A program made the position numbers and the translations under genes. The notes under the pieces were generated by a model. It did not search any database, had not been told where the DNA came from, and saw only the letters and a program-made list of their open reading frames with translations. This document shows, in pieces, positions 38,432-49,937 of a stretch of DNA of 64,000 nt; within the stretch, counting starts at the first letter, position 1; every line of letters begins with the position of its first letter. Source of the stretch: Rhynchosporium graminicola (Eukaryota; Ascomycota; Leotiomycetes; Helotiales; Ploettnerulaceae); assembly GCA_900074885.1 (NCBI GenBank), contig FJUW01000011.1, positions 248,001 to 312,000 of the forward strand, in the 5' to 3' direction.

Positions 38432-39731
38432 TGCAGAGGAGGAGAAGAGAATGTCGGGTGGGTGGTGGTAGAGCTAGCTATGGGTGTTGCACAAGAGGGG
38501 GAAGACTTGCTTCTTACTCTTGACTCGACTTGAATTAGATTGACTTGATGGAGGAACCGAGGACACGGCGGTAGAGGTTGATTTTATACCAACCGCCGAG
38601 ATGAATCTGCAACAGACTCGGTCAAGACTGAGACTGGGCTTGAGTATCGAAATCGGAAATAAGTAAACCAGTCGTGTGGCGGAACAAAGAAGACGAAAGT
38701 CTCCTGTCTCTGAGTATTTTGAATGATTTGAAGATGTGTCGATCAAAAAGACTGAGAAATATCAGTGTCCGTGTTGGAAGTTCGTGTTGGTTGACTCTTG
38801 GAAAAGTATTGAGGTCAAGGTGGGAAGTGCACTGGCAAAATATCCATCTCACAGACGCAAAACCGATGCATCGTCCCGTCACTCCCTCAATAGGACGCAA
38901 AGCTACAGCTACGTAGCTATCAGGAGAATTGATCGTCTTATTGAGAATGAGAGCTTGCTATTGAGAGTGGACTCGGGAGACGGGTGGCTTGCAGGTCGCT
39001 AAGCGAGTTTTCTATTCAACACCCAAAAGGGATCTCAATAGGAGCTAAGCGAGCGCCTCAATAGGAAGAGGCCTCAATCTCGAATTCACGGGAGGAAACG
39101 CAGGATTAAAATGAACACAATTGATAAACTGAAACGAAGAGCTTGAAGCCTCAATGGATAGATCTCGGTGCAAAACAAAGCCTCACCTTTCTCGAGACCC
39201 TTTTTTGAAGCAGTGTTTTAAGGCAAGGTAATGTTTACATGGGTATACACCTTCCTAGGAAGTTTCGAGGGTACATAAACAAATCTGATCGCCGGGAGCG
39301 GGGCGAACGGGAGCAATGGGGCGGAAGCAAGGTACCCTCGCGAGCTGCTCGAGTTATGCAGGGCGATAAGCTCAAGCAGAATAATCCTGGGATGGCTTCG
39401 AGGAAGCTCTGTGACTTGCTGATATGCGTGCCAGTGCTCTGTGCGTTGCACACAAGGGCTAGCTTCAATGGTTACATAGAGTGAGGGGTGATGATTAGCT
39501 ATGATCGATCCCATTACAAATCTGGTCTCTGAGCTTGCAGAGGATGGGGAGCGATGAGTTTGAGGAGTTAATACCAAGGCGATTCACCGGCTTGACTCAG
39601 AAATCATCGAATTTTCGATTTGAACTGATGGTTGTAGTCTACTAGATGTGGTGGTGCTCTTAAAGTAGTAGCGGATATATGAATGTAAACTCTATAAACA
39701 CAGATCGAGGCAGGGTGTCTATACCTGATTA
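38432..39731. other. Intergenic region: STE3 promoter and esterase 3' flank
   Basis: The STE3-proximal half contains the CTATTGAG cluster described separately. No supported gene. Confidence 0.6.
38886..39064. promoter_or_regulatory. Cluster of four CTATTGAG octamers upstream of STE3
   Basis: Exact copies lie at 38886-38893 (-), 38958-38965 (+), 39034-39041 (-) and 39057-39064 (-). One-mismatch copies lie at about 38938 and 38808. An 8-mer is expected about once per 32 kb on both strands, so four in 180 bp is not chance. I recall CTATTGAG as the binding motif of the MAT1-1-1 alpha-domain regulator in Penicillium, where pheromone-pathway promoters are targets. Direct repeat of the CCTATTGAG context (three copies share the extra C) fits a true site array. 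Confidence 0.75.
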
Positions 39732-41078
39732 TCAAGCAGATGAAGCTGCGAGTCTGTCCTTCATGAAAGTCTTCGTATCTTCTAAAGCCTCTCCGGCTTC
39801 CTTCAATACACTCGGCGGCATCCCAATAAACCCATGACATCCACCTGGATATGCCTTCAAAATCGCCTCGCCCCCATGAATTAACCATTTCATGGCCATG
39901 TTGACCGTATCGTCGACCAACGGATCATCTGTTCCGATCGTGAATAGGGCGCTGGGCAAATTGCCTCTTAGTGGAGCAAAATCCTCATAGAGTGGTGATA
40001 TGGCGCCGATCTTACGCTGCTCGGGCATGATATCGGGGAGGAAAGCATCAATGAAGTGCTTCATCACAGGGCCGTTGAGGATTAGGTTCTTTTTGTAGTG
40101 CATGGAGGAGGGAGCAACGCTGAGGTCGTAGCACCCAAAGTGAAGGAGGAGACCGCCGGAGAGGTGGAATGCGGGATGGGTTTTGAGTAGGTGAAAAGTT
40201 GTTAGGACCGAGAGGTGGGCGCCTGCTGACTGGAGATCGGAGGTGTTAGCTCGGGCGTGAGGAAGCTTGAAAGATTAGAAGAGGAAGCGAATTGCATAGT
40301 TTAGAATAGTCAATATGGTTGCTGTCAGTGGATCTTAATGTCCTTGAAACGATCCCTTGAAATACAGAATCGTCACGGGGCAAAGAGAGGATATAACATA
40401 CCTCTCCACCAATAAATATTAAAGGGCCACCATAAACGCTCTCAGCATTCTTAACAAGATACTCCGCTGCTAGACATCAGTCTCTGATCAAATTTTGCGT
40501 GTCTCTTATCCCAAGGAGTAGTCAAAGCTCACCAACATCAAAACAGTCCTCCGGGCCCTTCGGAAACGGATCTTCAGGAGCAACTCTATAGCCCACTGAA
40601 ATGGTAACCATATCCACCGCATCGGCGTATAATTGCAGTAACCCATCATGACTCCGCTGGTCACCTAAAACCCATCCTCCACCGTGGAAATGCAAAACAA
40701 CACCCTTAGACCCCTTCCTCTCCTCCTCCGTCTTCCTCGACTGTGGATATAAAATCCTACACGGGATATACCTCCCTTTCTCCCTCGATGCTATACTGAT
40801 ATCTACAGCTTGAGGTAGTAGTACCGGTGCAGGCAGGGCAGTTTCGCCTCTATATCGCATCTCACGGTATTTTGGAGCACCAACCTAGAGAATCTTATAA
40901 ATCAGATGAAAATTATCATGGGAAGAGAGTTGCAAATCAAGGAAGGACGTACCTCGTACCATGCAGGTGTAGCATTGAATTTCGATATAATGGAATCGTT
41001 CAACTTCGTACATTGTTCTGAGATTGATGCGGGGTCGAATTTGGCGACGTTGAGAGTGAGATCTGATATTAGAGGCAT
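39732..41078 (-). CDS. HSL/arylacetamide-deacetylase-like esterase (alpha/beta hydrolase)
   Basis: Four exons (40953-41078, 40533-40884, 40402-40466, 39732-40229) with introns of 68, 66 and 172 bp give 346 residues. The hormone-sensitive-lipase motif set is complete: oxyanion HFHGGGWVLG, nucleophile GGESAGAHLS (the 172-bp intron splits it between Glu and Ser), acid Asp in IGTDDPLVDD, and His in GGCHGFIGMP. No signal peptide, so it is probably cytosolic. Such enzymes hydrolyse short-chain esters or lactones; the natural substrate is unknown. The start at 41078 leaves a helical cap before the core. An upstream in-frame start cannot be excluded. Confidence 0.86.
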
Positions 41079-41805
41079 GATTGTCGTTTTGAGCAGAGAT
41101 GATATCCAAGAGATATGAAGGGGTAGGGGGTAGACTATGAGAATGTGGAGGAAGTAGGTAAATGTAGGAAGGATCCAAGGTAAAAGAACTCCTAAGTAAG
41201 TAAATAGCTGTAAAGTCGGGGGTCGGGTATCGGAGCTCTCAGCTTGGACACTTAGTGGGGGTGTGGAGGCGGGGTAATTCTTCAAAGGGACGTCCCGATT
41301 CCCGAGAGTGAAGGGAAGAACGGGACGGACAGTCGGCAAAAATGCTGCAAGGTACACAAGGTAGAGTAGGTGAAGTACAGTATCTATCTTGGTGGTTGTG
41401 CGTGGTTAAAGGTTCTATCCCAACTCGAATGAACATGGAAGCATTTCGGAATCCGGACGGATAGAGTGCTCTGTGGTACAGCAGCTAGAGTTCACTGACC
41501 TCGGTACCTATAGGTACTAGGGTACCTAGTGAAGCTCGCCATTTATCCGATGAAGACCCGGAGGTCGAGGAAGTAAACAATAGTTTTGAATTGAAGTAGT
41601 TTGCAAGAAAAGAAGACAAGGAGAAGCCTGCAATACCAAATGATTTTCCAAGGACTAAGCGGCTCAGTCTGGTCCAGTTTCATACATACCCAGCCATCGA
41701 CCTTGACTCCATTGCTCCCTCCATAAATCCAGCCCAGAGTATAAATCCTTATACTCGTACACATTAAACGTTGATATATCTGCTCCTTATCTTCCATCTT
41801 CCATC
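41079..41805. other. Intergenic region between the esterase and the membrane-protein gene
   Basis: Promoter of the esterase and 3' flank of the next gene. Palindromic GGTACC-type steps occur near 41500-41530. No gene. Confidence 0.5.
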
Positions 41806-43359
41806 TTACGTTTTCCCTGATCTACCCTGCAATCTGTCAATTCTGATGTTGGTCGGCACCCTCCCATTTCCCATTTTTCTCTCACTCCTCCCCGTCACCA
41901 TAACCTGTTTCTGCCCAATAAGCTTGCCCTTTATCCAAACAGCAAGGCAGACCGCCATATTCAACGGTACACTCGCAATAGCACTAAAAGCTTGTACTGG
42001 CAACGCCACAACATCTCCAACCAACCCAGAGAACCCCCGTCTATTTTGCGTATTGTTCGCCGCGGCCGCAGCGAGCGAGATGGCATCATTTAGTCTCGAC
42101 TCCAAGTCGTGTAACCTCGATTCCGTTTGAAACGCTTGTAGTGTAGCTCGCTTCTCATATCTCCTCACTGCGCGATTCAACGCGTCTAAGTCTGGCTGAA
42201 GGGACCTTCTGACTTCTGTCGTGAGAACTGCCGATTGTTTGCCGCTCAATGCAGGTTCCGCTGCGGTAATCTTCGTCTCTGTTATCGACTTTCGCGCCTC
42301 GAGTTCTTCAAGTCGTCGTGTGAGGTCTTGCACTTCGCCTACGCTACCTCTTGTGCTGTCGTATGGTGGGTTGGCGTTAACAATTCGTTGGAGGTGGAGT
42401 GTTCGTGCTTGAATCAATTTTACCAGATGAGCCATAGGTCGTATTTCTGATGCGAGCAAGAAGATCGTTAAATTATAGTTCGATACTAAGCCCTCTGATG
42501 GCCTGGTCAACTGTCCGCGTAAAGCATGCAACAGATAGGCTCCGAGGGCAGGAAATAGAAAACACGACAAGAGGGCAAGGAGTTCGTGGGTATATAATTC
42601 GTTTATAGCTGCTTCGTGGGCGGGGAGCCTTCGTGTTGCTTTAGAACTTGGTGTAGAGGATTCGTCTTCTTCTTCTGGCACTTCTTCTAGTGTTGCTGTA
42701 GAGGAGGATAATGGGTTTTCGTCTTCGCTGTCCTCGTTGATTGTCGTATCCGCGTTGTATTCTTCGTTCTTTCGCATGGATTGAGCAGAGTGATACCAAT
42801 CCCTAACTCGCAATTAGCTCCCACCTTCTGCAACACAAACAACAAACATTCAGCAGATGAAAACTCACCAGGGTAACCTCACACTCCAATTCAAGAAAAT
42901 CGCCGCCAGCCCAAGCAGCATCACATCCGTAATAACCGAACTCCCATTCGTGAACAGCATTCCCCCCAGCGCCGGCAGAAGGGCAAAAGCCAACGGCGCT
43001 GAATCCCACGCCGAAGAAGCATGACTTGCTGCATTTCCATTCGCGCCCGGTTTCGGGAGCAGAAAATCGTCTGTTGATGCTTGGAATGTATTCCGCGCTT
43101 CTTTCAAGGAGTATTCTGAGAAGTTCGAGCTTCTTCGCCCGATCCCTTGCGTAGGAGGCGCATCTTGTGAGGTAGAGAAGCGGTTTGTTGGGGGGCGATG
43201 CCGGAGTTGTGAGGATTCATCGGTAGTGAGGACGCGTCGTGGAGCTGTGCTAATGGGTGAAGAGGGGGTTTTAGGAGGTGAAGAGGTGTCATCTGGCATT
43301 GTGAACTCGAGTGGATGTCGTAGAGAAGTTCCTGCGGGACCGTGAAATGAGAGGACCAT
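41806..43359 (-). CDS. Conserved fungal integral membrane protein of unknown function
   Basis: Two exons (42869-43359, 41806-42802) join over a 66-bp intron (donor GTGAGT, acceptor GAGTTAG), which restores VRLPW/DWYHSAQ. The product has 495 residues, or 475 if translation starts at the second ATG (43299), which opens MPDDTSSPP. Residues 1-95 are disordered. Two hydrophobic segments lie near 115-160 and two more near 240-300 (ELLALLSCFLFPALGAYLLH and NLTIFLLASEIRPM). A coiled coil with LTRRLEELEARKS follows at about 330-360, then another hydrophobic patch and a basic tail. The layout looks like a family kept across Pezizomycotina, but I cannot name a function. An acidic stretch (EEVPEEEDESS) sits in the loop. 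Confidence 0.72.
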
Positions 43360-45110
43360 TACCTCGAAACTGGGGATGCTTGGCGGGGGAGGGGGAGGGG
43401 GAGATTGATTCGATGACGTGCAGGAGAATGATCAGCACAGGGACCAGGATATAAGTGCTATCTGTGTACACGAAACTTTATTTCAAAATGTTTTTTGCTT
43501 CCTCTCAAGATGGCAATAGAAGGGAGATGACAACAACTTTTGAACACTGCGACGGTTGAGGCTGAGATTGAGTAAGCCAGGTTAGATACTAGACCTCCTC
43601 AAATAGGCCTCCGTCATCATAGACACAATGAACACAATGATCTATAGATCGCGAGTACAAGCGAGTCAATTTCCCATCCCGTGTCTATGATTCCATGATG
43701 CAGGTCTTACGCAGGTGTTGCATGCATATTTTGGTAATATTGACATAATGCCGCTGGGCGGAAGTCAGGAAATACGAGCCGACTAGGAGGCTCTTTTGAT
43801 AACAATGATTGCCTGTAAAAAAAAGCAAAAACTGATGAAAGGGAGCCGACGAGTCTTATTCCCAGTTCCTTATAGAGGTATAAGTCCAATAATTGGAGTT
43901 CTACAGCTGTGAGATTCAAAGAAATTATTGGATCTGGGGCAGTGAGACTTTCTGCGGTCCTGTCTTTGTAGGCCACGCTCCTAGTACCGTGGCAGATAAA
44001 TTTAGTCAACCATCTCTTGCAGCTTCAGTCCGTTTAAAACTGCAACTCATAGCTTAACCAAACTTCTGCCTTTAAAGATAACTTCCATACTACTTAGCAA
44101 ATGTCAAGGAACTAATACATTTTTCAAGATACTGATTTTCTTTCATTGTAGAAGTGAAGCGTAGAAAGACAGATAGAAAATACTTCGGCAGAATATGACA
44201 AACTATAGAGAACATTATCTGAACAAAGACTTCAGTCGAGAGTGGCTGAGGATAGATACCTGTCGATGCTAGGTATAGAAACGCGAGTATACTGTACCTG
44301 AATGTGACTAATCAAAGTTCACTGACCAGCTGCTAAGGGACGTTGAAGTGTGATTTTGGGCAGCTATTCGTGATCTCGCGGAACTTCTGTCGACGTTTCC
44401 CAACCGCTTATAAAGTCCACATGCTGTGAATTGAAACTAAAATATACATTTCAGACCGATCTGAATCATGTTTCTCATATCTCCTATCTGGAGCAGGATA
44501 TGGATTGTTAAATCAATAGATTTCGCCGTAGTTTAAGCTTCTTCATGTAATGCGCTACCACCAAAGCTCATGGCGTACGGCAAGCGACAAATCCACACAA
44601 CAGCGCGCCAAGAATGTCGATGATTTCTATACAATCTTATCCAAAGTTCCCGTCCCAAACAGATAAAGTACTTCAATCATAGCCATGTGATATCCTTCTG
44701 GAAGGAGACCGTTTAACTGATAAGCTCGTCAAGGCTTTTATATCGTGAAATCCACGATGTAGGCTTCCAAGACGCAACCCCTCTATCCAGAAGTCTTGGG
44801 ACCTGCCAATTCAGGCACATTATTAACGTCTCGACTTGGCACCTTCCATTGCGAGCATGAAATATTCAGGCTATAAATCCATCACGTCTTGCTTGCATGG
44901 TAACATTGATGTCGCCTTTATCGGTGACCGTCACCATGTGACAAGACGAGGTTATGACTTATAACGAGGTCTTGTCCTTCGTTACGTTGCGCTGTACTTC
45001 TGTGTCACTCTACCGGATCATTTGTTTGATTTTTCAAAAGGATTGCTTGTCAAAGTCGGATTCCCAATTGGTAACTTTCCTTCAAGGGAGGTATCTTAAC
45101 TGATTTAATC
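43360..45110. other. Divergent intergenic region without supported genes
   Basis: About 1.75 kb between divergent genes. Only short frames without recognisable features; AT-rich in 43950-44500. Confidence 0.5.
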
Positions 45111-46851
45111 ATGAAGGTCACTTCCATCACTGCGGCGTGCTTCGCCTGGCAATCATTTACCAGTGCCACTGAGCTATTGACACCCGAGAAGATCGAAGCG
45201 GGCGTCAGACAAGTCGACCTCGAACGCAATCTTTGGAATCTCAACCAGATCGCAAAAAAGAATGGTGGCAACCGAGCTTTCGGTCTACCAGGTTACAAAG
45301 CATCCTCGGATTACGTGCTTGAGAGGGTTCAGACGCGATTTGGTGATCAGTTTGATACATCTTTGCAGTACTTCAACCATACATTTGAGCAGACGAATGA
45401 TATTTCTGTGACGGGTCCGGATGGAGAGGACGTTGCGGTCATCACGTTACTGTATAATGTATGTCGGAAATTTGGGTTATGATGTTACTTACAAAAGCAT
45501 GCTGACACTTTGGTAGAATGCCACTCCTCTTCCTGGCGGGGTTACCGCTCCTCTCATCGATACACCAGTCGATGATGTTTTAGGTAAGAGCACCCTTTCT
45601 GGTAGAGCTAGATTCGTTTCCTGTGACTATCCTGATTTCACGAAAGTGTCGTATGACATTGACTCAGTTGTCATTCAAAGTCACGAGAATGTTAAAAGAC
45701 ATTCTCTTTTACATTCCGCTCAGTCGCTTTCACCGAGCACGAATCCAAGTGGTAAAAACTCCTCAAGATCATTTCACTGACCATCTCCAGGCTCCGCATG
45801 CAACGCAGCACAATGGGAAGGCATCAACCCAACCGGCAAACTCGTCCTAATAAAACGCGGTACCTGTGCCATATCCGAAAAACTAAAACTGGCAAAAAAT
45901 CTTGGCGCCCTCGGCGTCATCCTCTATCACAATTTAGAAGGCACACCAAACAGCGCCACTCTCTCCGCCGAGAACATCGGGCTGATCGCCCCTGTCGGCG
46001 TAATCGCTAAGTCTGTCGGCGAAGCATGGAAAGCACGTCTCGCTGCTGGAGAAGCACTTACTGTAACCCTCCTCGTAGACTCCGTGTTCGAGACGCGCGA
46101 GTCCTGGAACATCTTCTCGGAAACCAAAGAAGGCGACCCCAATAATGTAGTCATGCTCGGCGCACATCTCGATTCCGTACAAGCCGGTCCCGGGATCAAC
46201 GACGACGGTTCAGGAACTTCCGGAAATCTCGAGATCCTATCCGCGTTCAGACACTACAAAGGGTTCAAGAACAAAGTTCGTTTCGCATGGTGGGGAGCCG
46301 AAGAAAGCGGTCTTATCGGTTCCTTGTACTACACGTCCCATTTGACCGAGCAAGAAGCAGATAAAATCCGTTTCTACTTCAACTACGATATGATAGGCTC
46401 CCCATTTCCAGTATGGGCCGTCTACAAAGGCGATAATGCAGGCGACGCCCCCGGCGCCCAAATCCTGCTCGACTATCTCGTCGCGAAGGGCAAACCGGCA
46501 TACTACGGCAGTTTTGGAACCGGGTCCGATTACGTCGGGTTCTTACAACTCGGCATCCCTTCATCGGGTCTCTTCAGCGGTGCCGGAGCCCCTACGGATC
46601 CTTGCTACCATCTTGCCTGTGACACTACCAGCAATATCAACGCAGAGGCTCTAACCCTGAATTCGAAAGCAGCGGGATGGGCAGCGGCGAAGTTCGCGCT
46701 CTCGCTTGATGGCGTGCCGCCTAGGAAGAAGACGACAGTCAATCGCAGGAACAAGATGGAACTCCGCGCCGAGTTCCAGAAATGGGAGAAAGCAGCGCAT
46801 GAAGCTGCTGATACGCACACGTGCTCTCATAAGAACAATAATGTGGTATGA
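45111..46851 (+). CDS. Secreted M28 aminopeptidase (leucine aminopeptidase/aminopeptidase Y type)
   Basis: Three exons (45111-45458, 45517-45583, 45791-46851) with introns of 58 and 207 bp give 491 residues. A signal peptide covers about residues 1-18. A protease-associated domain (GTCAISEKLKLAKNLGALGV) is inserted at about 150-240. The co-catalytic two-zinc site is complete: GAHLDSVQ, NDDGSGTSG, the general base and ligand in WWGAEESGLIGS, FNYDMIGS, and the His ligand in CYHLACDT. It should release N-terminal residues from peptides outside the cell or in the vacuole. It is convergent with the acid phosphatase gene, 638 bp away. The C-terminal basic tail (PRKKTTVNRRNK) is longer than usual. 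Confidence 0.92.
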
Positions 46852-47489
46852 GCGAGGACTTGTGGTAATTGAAGGTTGGCTGGGACAGTTGGTGTTCGGT
46901 GAAGCGATCAGCACTCCTGAGTCAATATCAAAAGTTCAGAAAGATATTCTTAGCCCTTTGATTTCTCGTGCTTGATCAAAAGTCTTAGAGGTGGTGTTGT
47001 TTATTATCGCAAACCTAAGCGAGCCTGCAGTGGAATGCAGTACCTAACTACCTACCTACCTACCTACCTACCTACGAAGTATGCATTGTGTTGGTATCTG
47101 GTGCCAAGCTATCGATGTCGTAACAATCTAATCGACCTCTGCGAAGACGATAAATTAAGTGAAATTTGAAGAGCCATCCCATTTCGTGGCAGTAATCAAC
47201 CCCTGAAGCAAAAGTCGCAGAGGAGTTTCATGATTTTAGTACTGTATGATAAGGGGATTTCTGGAGTTGTTTCAAGTGACTTTGCTTGATTCTCGTATCA
47301 CGAGATATTCTTAGAGCCAATCAGCCACGTTTTCTTGAATTGATAGCTAGGAGATGGAAGTCTTGAGCTGTCCAGCATGTTTGACTTTAGTGGAACGTAA
47401 GGTACGAAATTGATGGTTTTGGTATATGATCGGGATCAATTGATGATGCCTCGGTTACATTATTATCATTATCATTATCACTACCCCAT
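46852..47489. other. Convergent intergenic region with a CTAC tetranucleotide tract
   Basis: 3' flanks of the aminopeptidase and phosphatase genes. Apart from the microsatellite at 47048-47075 there is nothing. Confidence 0.55.
47048..47075 (+). repeat. (CTAC)n microsatellite
   Basis: About seven uninterrupted CTAC units. Its reverse complement, GTAG, forms the tract at 49287-49323 on the other side of the acid phosphatase gene. Confidence 0.85.
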
Positions 47490-49011
47490 CTAGTTTCCAT
47501 ATATTCCCAGCACATCCGTACTATTCGCATTTTCCACACCACAAGTCGTGCCGAAATCACCTACAACTTCAGCCCTGCCCTGCAACCAAGGTCCAACATC
47601 AGATTCCTTGCAACTCTCACCGGGACCACCCGAACAGCCATCTAGAGGCTGCGGACTATCATTCACCAAAACTCTGTAATATGTCCCTTTGTCAAAAGCA
47701 AAACTCTCACACTCCATCTTCTCAATTGCGACGTTTGTCAGGAAGGGAAGGATATGACTCGACTTCCATGCGCGACGGTGATTAATCCTATCGTTTGGCA
47801 TTGTGCCGTTGATGTTATCTGCGCCTGAGAAAGCAGAGTTGTTGAACAGCCCCATGGCGACAAGAACAGTGGGTGGTAATTCTCTATGGGTGAACGAAAT
47901 ATACAAATCTTGGTCTGTAGATGAATTGGACATATTGTTCTGTGTTGTCATTAGGGTGTTGAAAGTAGCGTTCGCCCACGGGAAGCCAATTGCGCCGGAA
48001 TAAGGCGAGCCATATCCGGTGTTATAATGGTACATGATGTCGTTTGTGTACTCGAAGCCAAGCCATTCGTTTGGAGAAAGCACTTTGAGGTCGCAGAAGG
48101 GCGAGGAGCCGCGGATGACGGTTTCGTAGCCACAAAGCAAGGACATGGCGTAGATGTCTTTAGTTGTGAAGTTGAATGCTGGGGCGGCGGCATTGAAGCG
48201 TGCTGCTGGGGGCGTGGCGTAGAGTTTGAGGAATTCCTAGGAGTAAGAATGTTAGTAACTGTTTATTCGGAAATTTAGTTTGTAGTTTGAGGAGGAAAAA
48301 CCTACTGAGGATTGATCACTTCCAGCACTCCCAATATATCCAGGACAGCTCTTGTACGGCGTCAGAGAATCAGCACCACTCTTCTTCCCCTCGTAAATCT
48401 GCACAACATCCACATCGGATGAATCTTCTGCCAAACCCCCTGCCAAAGACTTCGCGCTCTTGACAGTACGCTCAGCAGTCGATGTCCAGATCTTCTTTGG
48501 TGTTCTCAGGCCTTGATATCGCTGCGCTATATCAACGCCCAATCGTGTAGCTTCCAGTTTCCCGCTCCGCGTGAGCATCTCCTGCTCGGCATCGCTGAAT
48601 GGGACTTGCCATGTCGAAAGGAAGGAAAGAGTGGGCACCTTACTCCAGTCGACGGATGCGTTGGACAGCTTTTCAACGAAGGGTTCAATGTAGGATTCGT
48701 AATCGAAGTCGTTCAAGTAAATTGCCGCGTGCTGGGCATTTATTAGCTTGGTAGCTTCTCACTGGGTAGATCCCCGAAACTTGAATATTGCTAAAATGGA
48801 GGAGACTTACTCGCACGAGGTATGCAGCTCGAGTTACATTGCAGCCTTGAGGAGGAGACGGGTCAAGAGGAGGGTCGAGAGGGTCGAATGGCGGTGTTAC
48901 ACCCGCAAGATGCTCGAGGGGATTGAAGCGGTAGTTCTGAGGAGAGTAAGTCGCAGATGTAGCTGTCGTGAGAAGTGCAATTGAAGCGACAGTAAGAGTT
49001 GAGGAGATCAT
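47490..49011 (-). CDS. Secreted histidine acid phosphatase (phytase-like), variant active-site class
   Basis: Three exons (48811-49011, 48306-48731, 47490-48236) with introns of 79 and 69 bp give 457 residues. The ATG at 49011 opens a signal peptide (MISSTLTVASIALLTTATSA). The fold is that of branch-2 histidine phosphatases. The nucleophile His sits in LVRHAAIYLNDFDYE, which lacks the RHGxRxP form of classical phytases. The distal motif reads FTHRELP where classical enzymes have HD. Paired cysteines and many N-glycosylation sequons (NASV, NATF, NMSN, NGTM) fit secretion. It likely frees phosphate from organic esters outside the cell. It is probably a family sub-branch rather than a broken gene, because the frame and splice sites are intact. 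Confidence 0.85.
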
Positions 49012-49937
49012 GTTGAGGAGTTGGAAAGGAGGAATTGAAAGCTGGAAAAAGCTTATGAGAAAACCAAACCGATGTCGACTTGCCTTTCCTTTCCTTTCCT
49101 TTCCTTTTCCTTTATGAATGCAGAGCAAAGAAAAACCCACTTATTACCTTGCGGCCATCATCATCGATCCCGTCCGTACCGTGGAAAAGGGTCCCGTTCT
49201 CGTTCCTGGATCAAGGCAGAAATAGCGAGTTTATATTGATCCAGTTAGTTACTCACTCACTAGGTATAGGCAGGCGAGGCAGGTAAGGTAGGTAGGTAGG
49301 TAGGTAGGTAGGTAGGTAGGTAGTGTTGATGATCAGCCATCTGCATTTTGGTTTGCCGGTGATGTCAGCCAAGCATTGACAGCTTTGCTAGCGTGGACAC
49401 TTAATTAAACCAAACAGGGCGATGAGTTCAATTGGATGAGAGTCTTGCTATCCAGACATTGTGGCATTGCTTGGACGGTTTAACTTAGTAAGCTGCGCTG
49501 GGCCTGAAAGTTATCCTGACTTAAGATGGCTGGCTGGGCTTGATGGCTGACGTTGGGGCGGAAGTTACACTAGACTAGGTATTCCATGAGTCGCGTTCGG
49601 ACGCCTTTCGACTCGGCTGGCCAAACTTCGGCGTCGGTAAAAGGTGAGTGAGTGCATGTCAACAAAGCTCGTCCCCAAAACAAACACGATTATCCTTTAC
49701 ACGCCTCTAAATCTACTTACCAATAACAGAGAGACCCCAATAACTTTGGCTCGGAAGCTTCAGGATTAGACAAGGTGGCCTCTGCCAACTAAGCTGCATA
49801 TCAACAAGCCATTTTGATATCCGAGGAAAAAACATACTTTGAATGACCGGACTCTTCAATCCAATGATAATTCTCCGCCACCCGTCAGTATCAGTAAGTC
49901 AAGACCTCTAATGAGGTTTGTGTTGAATATCCGAGTA
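49012..49937. other. Intergenic region upstream of the acid phosphatase
   Basis: Phosphatase promoter and 3' flank of the ferric reductase gene, with the (GTAG)n tract. (CCTTT)n-like repeats occur at 49083-49112. Confidence 0.5.
49287..49323 (+). repeat. (GTAG)n microsatellite
   Basis: About nine uninterrupted GTAG units, in inverted orientation to the (CTAC)n tract at 47048-47075. Confidence 0.85.

Noticed and set aside
45111..49011. Aminopeptidase and acid phosphatase as a functional cluster
   Set aside because: They are convergent and act in different nutrient pathways; secretion is the only shared property.
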